Source: Diphasiastrum complanatum
Lineage: Eukaryota; Streptophyta; Lycopodiopsida; Lycopodiales; Lycopodiaceae
NCBI GenBank assembly: GCA_029204225.1
Contig: CM055107.1
Location: 49,796,546-49,860,545 of the forward strand
Length of the DNA: 64,000 bases
Reading direction: 5' to 3'
Below, piece after piece: positions 22,577 to 33,580 of this stretch. The position numbers were made by a program, and so were the translations under genes. Positions within the stretch are counted from its first letter, which is position 1. Every line of letters starts with the position of its first letter. The notes under the pieces are model-generated. The model searched no databases and was not told where the DNA came from. It saw only the letters and a list, made by a program, of their open reading frames with translations.

Positions 22577-23979
22577 TTTTCATTTAGAATGTTCACTGGC
22601 TTCTAAGTCTTGATCGAGTGGCACCCATTTACTTTTGATTTTTTTACATCTTTGATAATGAAAGCATATGCTCGACATTTGCTTTTCTATTTGATAACGA
22701 AAGCACATGGAAGACATTTTAATTCTGCATTCTATTTTTCCATCTGATTTTTTGTCCCAACCTTCATCCATAAGTTCAGATAAATTTTTGCATACAAACA
22801 TTGTTGGAGTTTTGTGTACATTGACACTTGAAAGAAATCCACAAATTTATTCAAAAAAATATACCAACTTAATTGGACTGTTTGTGATCGTGTACTTATC
22901 TTTAGTGAATTTTTTACATCATTATATAGCTTGCAACTAAATGATTCTGAAATTGCAGCATCTGGAGCAACCCATTCATCAATTCCAAAACTAGGTAATG
23001 GAATTGGGACTATTTGTCCAAAATTTTCTTTTATATCAAGAATGTACATAGATTCAAAAAAAAAAAATCCCACAATTAACAAAATCTTTTGCAATTCTAC
23101 CTCTATATTGCAACTGTCCAATATCAGCGTGTACTACATCTAACACACCTGCAAGAGATCCACTTGGCTCCCATTCATTTATATTGGATGGATATAAATT
23201 TGCAAGAGAAAAATGATCAGATTGACAAGTTTAGTAATAGATGATAATTAATGACAAAAATCAAAGTATTGTAATACATCAATACTCGCAGTTACATTTT
23301 TTGTGATCCTGATGGTTGAATCCTTATACATTTATCTCTGAATGCATATATACACTGAATAGGAATTGGTAGTATGGGTTTCCAATTAGGATCTTCTCGA
23401 TCTCTTGATATTCTTGTACTCTTTGTCATGTCTTTTTTTGTCTTCATGCAGTACAAACAAGGGTGTTTTAAGTTAGCGCCATAGGATACATTGAACATAC
23501 ATTTTAATGTCTTCAGATCTCAATGTTGAAAGTTCCAATTTCAGGAATATTGAGTGGAGCTCCCTCCATGTGATTTTTTATGGTGGCAGGACATGACGTT
23601 CTATTAATATCCATGAGAGAATGTCATGGTCTTCTTTCAACACCTATAAGAGAAACACAAAATTGATTTAGCATAATATTATTATAGAGAAGATTATCCA
23701 AAATCCATATCAAACTATCCCTATAAAATCTATAAAAGAACTACTATACCTGAAAAGTTGCCAACCACCAAATATCATTTTCTGATTGAACACTAAAGTT
23801 GAGGCCTTATGAGTCTTCTGAATTTGAAAGTTTTCCATTCATGATCATAAGATTAACTCTCTCAATTTTTTGTCCTTTTATAATTTCAGACTCATCTAAC
23901 TTAAGAACAACTATCAAGGAGGAGATTACATCTCCAACCGATTTACTGACTTTTGTAAAGGTCGAGACATCCTTCACAA
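22577..23979 (-). pseudogene. Unidentified multi-segment gene, possibly transposase-related
   Basis: Read right to left. An exon ending ENDIWWLATFQ (23752) with a GT donor can join VLKEDHDILSWIL after an acceptor near 23647. Further segments, not all in one frame, read MEGAPLNIPEIGTFNIE, then YGANLKHPCLYCMKTKKD (near 23450). Beyond these lie SLAGVLDVVHADIGQLQYRG (near 23140), FGIDEWVAPDAAISESF (22980) and a terminal Lys-rich part ending 22577, which contains a short internal duplication of MSSMCFRYQ. The CxxC context (GANxxHPCLYC) recalls uncharacterised transposon proteins in other eukaryotes, but I cannot name the family. The right end is cut by copia sequence near 23980. Confidence 0.35.
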
Positions 23980-25765
23980 GAAGATAACAGCCTATACACC
24001 ACAACATAATGGTGTAGTAGAGAGGAAGAACAGAACTCTCATGGAGCTGCAAGATCCATGATGGCCTACTCGAAGACATCAAGATCATTATGGGCTGAGG
24101 CAATAGCTACAGCCGCTTGTCTGTAGAATAGGACAGGCAAATCAGGCATTCCTCACACTACCCCACATGAGGTTTGGTGGAACAACAAGCCGAATCTAGC
24201 TCATGTTCGAATCTTTGGATGTGTAGCATACGTACACATACCAGATAAGAAGAGGAAGAAGCTAGACAAAAAGGTGGAGCAAAGATTCTTGGTTGGCTAT
24301 GATATACATTCTGCATATTACAGAATATACATGTCTCGAACCAATGAAGTGAAGACGGTCAGAGACCTCAGATTCGATGAGACAAGAACAATGGTTGAGG
24401 AAGATTCAATCAACTATGAAGTTCTTAGTAGACAGTACTATGACCTGCCCACGTTGACAGAGGGAGTGGAACCTGAGCATTCAAATGAAGATGTTCGAAT
24501 TCCAAATGGACAAAGTGGCAGTTCAGACGATGAGCAGACCGACATATCGAGAGTACCCAGCACACCTGCGATACATCGAGGATTTGCTGTCAACAGACAG
24601 GACATTGAAGACAAAGTAGTGCTCTTCTTCGAGATCTGCCAGACAAAGAAGAGCACTAGTCAAATATATGCTTGACAGCTCATCTTCTACTCACGAAGAA
24701 TTATGTGGATTCGGTGGTGAACCACAAACTTACGAAGAAGCGATCAATTGTCCAGACAAGGACAGATGGATCAAGGCCATGGAAGATGAGATGAGCTCCA
24801 TGAAGCAAAACGAAGTGTGGACTCTCAAACCATTACCAGCTGACAAAAAGACTGTCAAGTGTAAGTGGGTCTACAAGCACAAGTGTGGACCAGACAATAA
24901 TGTACTAAGATACAAAGCCAGGCTAGTTGCAAAAGGCTTATCATAGAAGTATGGAATTGACTATACATAGACCTTTCTTCTGTTGTGAAGCACACATCTC
25001 TACGCATATTGTTTGCATATGCAGTTGCCTACGATCTAAAGATCCACATTATAGATGAGAAGACAACATTTCTACATGGCGAACTCAATGAAGTAGTCTA
25101 CATGGACCAGCCACCAGGTTTTACCTGCAAGTCACTTGATGACTATGCCTGCAAAATGCACAGAAGCATCTATGGACTGAAACAGTCCGCCAAGCAGTGG
25201 TCTAGGAAGAAGGATCACAGACTTAGATCCTTGGGCTTCCAGCCTTAAATGGTTGACTCTACCGTTTATGTGAAAGTCATAAATGGAGAGATCATCATAA
25301 TCGGTGTCTGCGTAGATGACACGTTGATTCTGTCACAGAGTGACAACCTCATTGCATAGGTGAAGACAGATATCACATCAAAATATCGGACCTAGGAGAA
25401 GCAAAGTGCTACCTGGGTTTACAGATCAATAGAGATCTTTAGGCTGGGAGATTGTATCTACACCAATCAAGATACATTCAGAAGATCATTGATGATTTCG
25501 ACATGACAAATTGAGTAAATACTCCAATGGTTTCTAACACAGTGTTGACAAATGAAGACTGTCCCAGATACGAACCTGAATGACAAGCAATGGAGCATAA
25601 GCCTTACATAAGGCTTATCGGTTCTTTAATGTACTTGTAGACAATACGCGGCCAGACATTGCTTATGTAGTGTTCAGATTGAGCCAATTCAATGTCAATC
25701 CGGGTCGGGCACACTGGAAGATTGTCAAGAGGAATACTTGCATAACACAAAGGACTATGGCCTAT
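23980..25765 (+). pseudogene. Copia integrase-RT fragment
   Basis: Starts inside the integrase core at TAYTPQHNGVVERKNR (catalytic Glu context). It continues through DRWIKAMEDEMSSMKQNEVW and KCKWVYKHK ... RYKARLVAKG (RT N-terminus), then HGELNEVVYMDQPPGF and IYGLKQSAKQW. The active-site motif is CVDD (Tyr to Cys, near 25315). It fades out after LKGTKDYGL-like sequence near 25765. Many stops and shifts; no LTRs, gag or protease. Its left edge joins the - strand gene directly, so it landed in or recombined with that gene. Confidence 0.8.
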
Positions 25766-26815
25766 AACACTGTCTCAATGAATTTTGGACTTTTTAATTT
25801 ATTTTGGACTATTTTCTACATATGGTACCAAAAGAGCCAGATAAGAAAAACAATAAAAAATTACTAATTATTGTTGAAGTGAGTTTTTCTCGAGCTCGAA
25901 TCTCATTTCAATACAACTATAAGCCAAACAAGACAAATTAATCAACGAGTCACTATTTAGTTTCTAATATTTATTGATGACTTTTTCCAATAGCTATGAG
26001 CATGTTGTATAAATGTAAATTCAAAATAAATTTGGTTCTTGAGTATCATATACATTGAACTTATAATTCAGATAAAGTTAGCATAATTCCAAATGTTAGA
26101 TTAAGAGGGTTGTGGTGGATGTTTTATGGAAATTAGATATGATCATGTCTAAAATTAGTGTCGATCCGAATAACATACAACTTTTCATATTTTAAAATAT
26201 TAAACCTTGATATTTAAAAGAAACATAAACATCACTGAATCATATACTACTTTCAAACTGTATTATAAGAAACTCTCATAGAAATTTAATCACAATATGT
26301 CATTTTCCACTAAAAGTGGTTCATATTTATAATTAATGGTCTTGGGTCAAGCCCTACATTAGTCAAGAGACTATTACAAAAGATGCACAACTTTGGTGCA
26401 AAGACAGTGTAGAAGTTTAACCTTTTAGAATAAGCTATTTTAATATTCTAAAGGTTGAGAATTAGAAACTATTTTCAACCTTTAAAATTTCTAAAAGTCA
26501 TTAAGCTTCTTATATCATGATTCCTCATGGTCTTACAATACACATGCCATGGAATAAGCTTTAGTTATAGGAATGAAGCTAGGGAGTCTGCCAACATGCA
26601 CTAATACATTACAAGTCCTATAATTATGGCCACAAAGATTGTAACCAGGACTCTACAACTGCAATCATGAACTCTACTCATCAATATCAACAGCACATTC
26701 ATCAGATAATTTGGACAAGTATTCTTTGATGTGTGCCATTGATATTTCTGCACTCAGATATTGATTTTTACATAGTATAGCCATGTGCTTTAATTGTTTT
26801 TTTTGCCTTTGATTT
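25766..26815. other. AT-rich spacer, no gene recognised
   Basis: Short ORFs only; no LTR, primer-binding site or RNA motif was seen. Confidence 0.45.
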
Positions 26816-27085
26816 TCATGTATGAACAATAGTATCTACATCCATAAATTGTGGTCCGTCATCGTTCGGAATCCATTCTTTCTCTAAGCAATTTTTGTAC
26901 AGCTCCGAGTTGTCAACTTGTCTCTGATTTCTACGCCGTTGATTGGACTTTGGTTCATACCACAATGCTTTAAACTTTGTGGCCAGGCCTTCTAATTTTT
27001 TCTTCACTTCGACAACTTTTGCCACCCAAATAGGTATGGAACTCTCCACAACATCTTCATCTGGAGGCCGCATTGCAACAAACAT
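26816..27085 (-). pseudogene. Unidentified coding fragment with barrel-like motif
   Basis: An 89-codon - strand frame contains IPIWVAKVVEVKKKLEG, FKALWYEP and a basic QRRRNQRQ patch, then ELYKNCLEKEWIPND. The WVAKV...LWYEP...WIP pattern resembles small SH3/BAH-like beta-barrel domains of transposon-associated proteins. It is on the same strand as the 22577-23979 gene and could be its upstream part, separated by the copia fragment. Assignment uncertain. Confidence 0.3.
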
Positions 27086-27204
27086 ATGGGATCAGCACAC
27101 AAGTTCATGTGATGCTAACCAATAGTGTAATCCACTATCCAAACAATATCATGATGCTAGAAATCAATGATAAACTTCATTGTTATTGTTTACGAGGTAC
27201 ATTA

Positions 27205-27419
27205 ATGATGACAGTTGTGACTAGCTATCATTATAGTCATAGGCTAGTCTATTAGTCTACTTGTAGGTTTTCTCTCTCTATTAGGGGTTTAGGGTTTATT
27301 TGTACATTTTACATTCTGTATGAGTTAGTGTGATAGAGTGACAGTGCATGTTCTTCTTCCGCCTTCTTGTGGTGATTGCTTAAGGTGAATGCTTGATGTT
27401 GCATATCTAATTCTTGACA
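27205..27419 (+). repeat. 5' LTR 3' part of copia B
   Basis: Ends TTCTTGACA directly before the primer-binding site. The matching LTR start (TGTCAAG...) was not found, so the left edge is approximate and the LTR may be truncated. Confidence 0.5.
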
Positions 27420-27431
27420 TGGTATCAGAGC
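27420..27431 (+). promoter_or_regulatory. Primer-binding site of copia B
   Basis: TGGTATCAGAGC, complementary to the 3' end of plant initiator tRNA-Met. Confidence 0.9.
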
Positions 27432-27612
27432 AGCAATAGTCTTGCATGCCTGATCAGTGGATACAACTTGTCACAGGCTCCGCAACGAAGTGAGAAAGTC
27501 CTTCACGGGAGGTGAAAGCTTGGAGAGATAAAAAAAAAAAATGGTTGGAAGAAATCCTTCTTTGGTGTATTTTGCATGTTTGGAGCTCAGAATCATCAGT
27601 GTTGAATGAGGA

Positions 27613-27820
27613 CACAATCCCAGAGGCATCAGAAAGGCCAGGGCAGCATCAAACAAGTTGAAAATCTGTTGAGTGGAGAGATTTTTACAATACTTCCTAG
27701 TTGTTGTGAAAAGCACAGTCCCGGAGGCATCCAAAAGGCCAAGGTAGCATCAGACAGATTGAAAATTTGTTGAGTGGGGAGATTCTTACAATACTTCCTA
27801 GTTGTTGTGGAAAGTGCTAT
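27613..27820. repeat. Tandem duplication of about 101 bases in the copia B leader
   Basis: AGGCATC-containing units at 27621 and 27722 share the downstream blocks GAAAAT(C/T)TGTTGAGTGG and CAATACTTCCTAGTTGTTGT. Confidence 0.8.
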
Positions 27821-28074
27821 TTGTGTGAGAGGTTTGTCAAGAAATCTCTCATTTGTCTGTTTGGAGTACCACAAATCACACTAGATAGTGTCTAGTACTG
27901 TCATTCAGAGTTAGGAAGCTTCATACTTTTCACATTACTGATCTTTTTCTTTTGAACGATCACACATTTCAAAATCTTTGCAAAGAGGAGGCGACATAGC
28001 CGCCGCGCCGAAGTGGAGAATCTAGAATATTCTCTTTGAAAGTTCTTATATTCTCTCTACTTTTCATCTTGTCC

Positions 28075-28326
28075 GTACCAATATCGGATCGATGTGCCAG
28101 AGGTAAAGAAAATCAAGAGTCGTCGTACATCCGCGCGTCATACCGATATCACATATCAGTACCAATATTGGAGCGATGCGCCAGAGGTAAAGAAAAATTA
28201 GAGCAGTCACCTATCTGCGCATCATATGGATATCACATATTTGTACCAATATCGGATCCACGCGCGCGAGCTAAAGAGAATCTCGAGTAGTCGTGCACCC
28301 GCGCGTCGTACCGATATCAGGTGTCC
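28075..28326 (+). repeat. Three tandem copies of an 84-base unit upstream of copia B gag
   Basis: Units begin at 28075, 28159 and 28243 with GTACCAATAT(C/T)GGA, then a (C/G)AG(A/C)(G/T)(G/C)TAAAGA block, and end with a GATATCA word. The 84-base period is divisible by three, so an open frame runs through all three copies. Translation is possible but not supported by a recognised domain. Confidence 0.85.
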
Positions 28327-28388
28327 AACCAAAAATTTACAGTTTTGTGGTGTGATAAATTTTGTGAGCCAGACTCATCTATCCAGTA

Positions 28389-31300
28389 ATGGCAACTCTA
28401 AGCAAGAGTGTCCTTAATGAGTCAAGCAAATTGGAAGGTGCTGGCAACTATGCAGTTTGGAAATTCAAACCGAGAAACATTTTGATGGAAAAGGAACTGT
28501 GGGAGATCATGACAGGTGAAGAGACAAGGTCAGTGATTGAAGAAGATCGGCGGGCATTTGATAGGAGAAAACGGAAAGCCCGGAATGTCATCAACTTATC
28601 AGTTAGAGATGCAATTATTCCCTATATTTTAGATTCAGAAGGACCAAAAGAAGCATGAGATACATTGAAGGCATTGTTTGAAACGACAAATACATCTCGA
28701 ATACTATTTCTGAAGACGAAGTTGCATACATTGCGGATGGATGATGGTGCAACTATTGTCGATCACATACTGAAGATCAAAGAGATCTCTGACCAATTAG
28801 CAGCAGTTGGAGAGCGAGTACAAGATCGTGAGATTGTGCAATTGACATTGAATAGTCTGAGCGAGTCACATTAGATGTTTGTGACGAGTATAGCCACAAG
28901 AGAAAATCTTCCAACCTATGAAGAACTAGGTGGATTGCTTTTGCAAGAAGAGCAACGTCTGAGAGAATTTGAATCATTGTAATAGGAGCTATGATCAAGC
29001 TCTTGTAGTTAGAGGACGAGGTGGAAGATTTGGCCGTGGAAGGTATCAATTGAGAGGAGGAAACTCAAGCCGGGGATCATTTCAACAATTTCATGAGCAA
29101 GTCAATGATAGTCCGAATTGAGGCAATTGGGATCAAGGTCGAGGTCAAGGACGCGGCTATGTAAGACAAAATAAACCTGAAAATTGTAGGTACTGCAACA
29201 AACCTGGCCACTGGGAGTGTGAATGCTTCAAGAAACAGAAGGAGATGGAACAAAGAAAAGACAAATGGCAAGCGAGAAATTATGCTGATCAACATCAATT
29301 TGATGACTATTATTATGAAGACAATTATACTGATCAACATCAATACGATGATGATCAATATGAAGATGATATTGGTGAGAGTTCAAAATTGTTCATTACA
29401 GCATTAATGACAAGTGATGAAGCCAAGGATACATGGCACATTGATAGTGGTGCATCCAAGCACATGACTTCAAGGAAAGAGTGGTTTTCAAATTTCAAGA
29501 AAACTGACAATGGTGATGAAGTTGGACAAGCTGATGGCAAATTGCTATCTGTTAAAGGAGTTGGAGTGGTACCAGTGAGGTCAGCCAGTGGGAAGATAAA
29601 GTAGATAAGCAATGTGCAATATGTACCTGGCTTAGCTAACAATCTATTATCTGTTGGGACGATGGCTGATCAACAACTCAAGGTTGAGTTTGACAGTGAC
29701 AAATGTCTTGTCAAAGACATAAAAAATCACTACAAAGTGATTGCTACAGGAGCTAGAGTCAATGGGAATCGACTCTACAAATTGAATGCGAGATCTTTTA
29801 CTCAAGCTATGGTAAGCACTATTGATAGTCGAAGTGATCTTTTGATATCAGTGCTCAAAGCTTGCAAATTCTTAAAAGAGGTAATCTAGTTGTTGGATTG
29901 CCTGATATCCCTTTTGAAGGAAAAATTTGTGAGGGTTGCATTTTGGGAAAACAACATAGAGAGAGATTTCCCAAAGATGGAGCAAGAAGAGCCAATGGCA
30001 TTCTTGATCTTGTTCATAGTGATCTGTGTGGACCATTACAAACTAGGTCCATTAGTGGTTGTTACTATTTCATCACATTCATTGATGACTATAGTAGACA
30101 TATCTGGATTTATTTCATAAGCAAGAAATCTGATGCTTTTGCCAAGTTTAGAGAGTTCAAGGCTCTAGTTGAAAAACAAACAGGTTGTTATATTAAGACC
30201 CTCAGATCATATGGTGGCGGTGAATATTTTTCAACAGAGTTTATAAAATTTTGCAAGGATCAGAGAATCAAGAGACAAACCAGTACACCCTATTCACCAC
30301 AACAGAACGGAGTTGTAGAATGGAAAAACGGGAGATGGCTAGGACAATGCTTAAGAGCAAGGTTTTGCCAAATACTTTTTGGGCAGAAGCATGCAACACA
30401 ACTACTCATATCTTGAATCGGTGTCCTACGAAGTCTGTGGAGGGCAAGACACCTTACGAAGCTTTTATTGGAAAGAAACCTAATGTTTCTCATTTACGAG
30501 TATTTGGTTGTGATGCTTATGCTCATGTACCTGATGAAAAACAAAAGAAGCTGGACGCAAAAGCTGTTAAGTGTATTTTCCTTGGATATGATGAAAGAGC
30601 CAAGGCATACAGGATGTATGACACACATGCACGAAAATCGTGATTTTCAGAGATGCTACTTTTGATGAGATGGGTCAAAATGACCAAATAAAATTGACAA
30701 TTGATCCCTTTGATGATAAAGCTAAAGTGCAAGTGAAGGAAGAAGTTGGTGTCGATATGGAAGAGCCAATGGAAAAAGACAGGGTCAATAATGAAATTCC
30801 TAGGAGAGTGCCTAAGTGGTACTTGTCAGTAACAAGTGATGCTAATAAGGGAGATACTCTCGAATCAAGTGAGCAGGGAGATCTTAGAAGATCAAGTAGA
30901 GATCAAAAACCTCCTACCAGATTAGAGATGAATCTAGCCCTAATGGATTCTGTGCTCAAGGCTCAAGAACCAAAAACTTTTGATAAAGCAAAGGAGCACA
31001 AGGAGTGGCGTGAAGCTATGGAAACAGAAATGGAAGCTATAACAAAAAATGGGACGTGGAACTTGGTTGAGCTACCTGATGATAAGACGCCTATCACTTG
31101 CAAATGGATATAAAAGATCAAATATGGAGCTGATGGGCAACTCAACAAGTACAAAGCACGGTTGGTTGCGAGAGGATTTGAGCAGCAGGAAGGTATTGAT
31201 TTTGAGAAAACTTTCGCACCCGTAGCTAAGATGGTAACTATACGTTCTATCATTGCTATTTATGTTTTCTATGGTTGGAAGATCTAGCAAATGGATGTTA

Positions 31301-31843
31301 AATCTGCTTTTCTTAATGGAGTGCTGGATGAAGAGGTGTGCTTAGTACAACCTCAAGGATTTGTTGAGCCAGGAGAGAGCATCTCGTTTGTAAGCTCAAC
31401 AAAGCCATTTATGGATTGAAGCAAGCACCAGGGGCGTGGTACTCTTGCATTGATGAGCACTTCAAGTGAAGGGGAATGGTAAAGAGTGATGTTGATCCTA
31501 ATCTTTACATTCTAAGACAAGACTCAGATATAGTGTTCATTGTGTTGTACGTGGATGATTTGATTATTACAAGAAGTAATGAGATCTTAATTGATGAAAT
31601 AAAATCAGATCTTTCCAATGCTTTTGACATGAGTGATCTAGGATTGATGCACTATTGTCTTGGCATTGAAGTATGGCAAAAGGAAGACATGGTCTTTCTT
31701 ACACAAAGCAAATATGCACGAGATTTGCTTTATAAGTTCAATATGCAGGATTGTAAGCCTTTGGGTACACCTATGGATGTCAACATGAAGCTTACTGCAT
31801 ATGATGAATCTGAGAAAGTGGATGCTCGGAGTTATTCTACGCT
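28389..31843 (+). pseudogene. Copia B gag-pol polyprotein (dead)
   Basis: Gag starts at ATG 28389 (MATLSKSVLNESSKLEGAG). In-frame stops occur near 28656 and 28873, and the zinc knuckle is CRYCNKPGHWECEC (about 29188). The protease motif is intact (WHIDSGASKHMT, near 29440). The integrase HHCC first half is lost. The core keeps its first Asp (LVHSDLCGP), but the second motif reads RSYGGGEY with the catalytic Asp changed to Tyr; the Glu is present (GVVEW). The RT runs in several frames and has YVDD near 31550. After LTAYDESEKVDARSY the copia RNase H is missing and gypsy sequence begins. Neither 3' LTR nor polypurine tract of this element is present. Confidence 0.85.
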
Positions 31844-33442
31844 AAAGAGTCCAAGTGTGAATTCTTTAAGCAAGAGTTACTTTATCTCGGTCATAAGATC
31901 ATTGTAAATGGGATCAAGATTGACGAGGTTAAAATCAAGATTGTGATTGAGTGGCCAATTCTGGGAATTGTGAGGCAAGTAAAGTCATTTTTAGGTTTTA
32001 CACTTTTCTTCAAGAGATTTATTGAGGATTGTGCTAAGTTAGCAACACCTCTTAATAATCTGACAAAGGGATTTGTTAATATAAAGAAAAAGAGGAATCA
32101 ACCTAGTCCGCCTGTTGTTTGGAATGAGGAATTGAATTAATGTTTTGAGAAACTTAAAACAATGATTGTTTCAGCTCTCGTGTTACAAATTGCAAATCCA
32201 GATTTACCTTACGTTGTGAGAACGGACGCAAGAGATGTTGCAGTTGGAGCGGTTCTACTACAAATGGATAGGCCACTAGCATTTGAGAGCAAAAAATTCA
32301 CTAGTCCTTAGTTGTGCTATACTATGCAGGAAAAGGAATTGTTTGTTGTAATCCATGCACTTAAAACCTGGAGACACTACTTGTATGGTAGTAAGTTTGT
32401 AGTGTATACGGATCACCGACCTCTTAAGTATTTTTGTAACCAGCATGATCTTCGGGAGAGAAAAGCTCAATGGACTGAATTGATGCAATAATTCGATCAT
32501 GAAATCCGTTACATAAGAGACAACTCTAATAAAGTTGTAGATGCTCTTAGTCGGATAGGTAAATTGAGCTTAGTTTTCATTCACCTAGATTTATATGGAT
32601 CTATATCTTTCGCTGAGAGGAACATATGAATCAGACTCCCATTTTGGTCATATTTGAAACATTGTTCAAACTGGAAGAAATGTAGACAATGTTGAGTCAG
32701 AAACACAGGGGACTCAACTAACTAAGAAAGATAAAAAGATTGTAGAACAGTTTACCATTCGAGATGGATTACTATCTTGGAATGGAAAAGTTTGCGTACC
32801 TGGTGATGATGAGCTCAAACGTAAGATTTTGTTTGATGTCATGACATACCCTGTGCAGGACATCCCGGTATACATAGGACTCTAGACTTGGTTAAAAGAA
32901 AATTTTATTGGCCAAAGCTCAAGCCATATGTCGAGTCATATGTTGTTAAATGCAGACCCTGTCAACTAGCAAAGGTTGAAGGCCATAAGGCTGGTGGTTT
33001 GTTGCATCTGTTAGATATCCCTGATAAAAAATGGGAAAGCATATCTATTTATTTTGTAGTTGGACCTCCAAAGACCCAACGACAAAATGATTCTAGTTGG
33101 GTTGTAGTGGATCAGTTAACTAAGTCAGTTGCATTCATACCAGTCAAGTCAACTATAAAGACTTCTGAATTAGCCCAGATCTTTGTTGAAAGATTATTTT
33201 GGTTGTATGTTCTGCCCAGTGACATTGTTAGTGATAGAGATCCTAAGTTCACAGGTCACTTTTGGTCAGCAGTATTCCATAAACTTGAAACTTCTTTGAG
33301 TTTAAGTTCTTCTGATCATCCTAAATCAGATGGCCAGACAGAAAGCACTAATCAAACTATGGAAGATATTTTGAGGACGTATGTTTCTCACAGGCAATCT
33401 CATTGGGAAGATTATCTCCCACTGGTTGGGTTTGCGTATGGA
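31844..33442 (+). pseudogene. Ty3/gypsy RT-RNase H-integrase fragment fused to copia B
   Basis: Begins in the RT thumb region (KESKCEFFKQELLYLGHKI) and passes through SFLGFTLFFKRFI to the RNase H motifs VVRTDA, ESKKFTSP, YTDHRPL and the tail NKVVDALSR (32545). The integrase part has FYWPKLKPYVESYVVKCRPC (zinc region) and WESISIYFVV, with the first catalytic Asp changed to Tyr. SDRDPKF and KSDGQTESTNQ retain the second Asp and the Glu. In-frame stops occur near 32138, 32310 and 32488, with a shift near 32850. It stops at EDYLPLVGFAYGGA. Confidence 0.85.
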
Positions 33443-33580
33443 GGAGCTGTTTATCACATTCATTGGTGATGATTCTAGGAGGTCATACATTATGTTTATT
33501 AAAAGCAAATTTAAAGCTTTCAATTGCTTTAAATAGTTGAAACCTAATGCTAAAGTTCAAACTAGAAGGAAGCTCATAGT
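33443..33580 (+). pseudogene. Small copia integrase fragment fused to gypsy integrase
   Basis: The gypsy frame changes into ELFITFIGDDSRRSYIMFIK, the copia integrase motif after the first catalytic Asp (FVTFIDDYSR...), and continues to about 33580 with one stop. The transition needs only a one-base frame change. Confidence 0.65.

Noticed and set aside
28075-28326. Regular repeats considered as a CRISPR-like array
   Set aside because: Contiguous 84-base tandem units without spacers in a plant retrotransposon leader.
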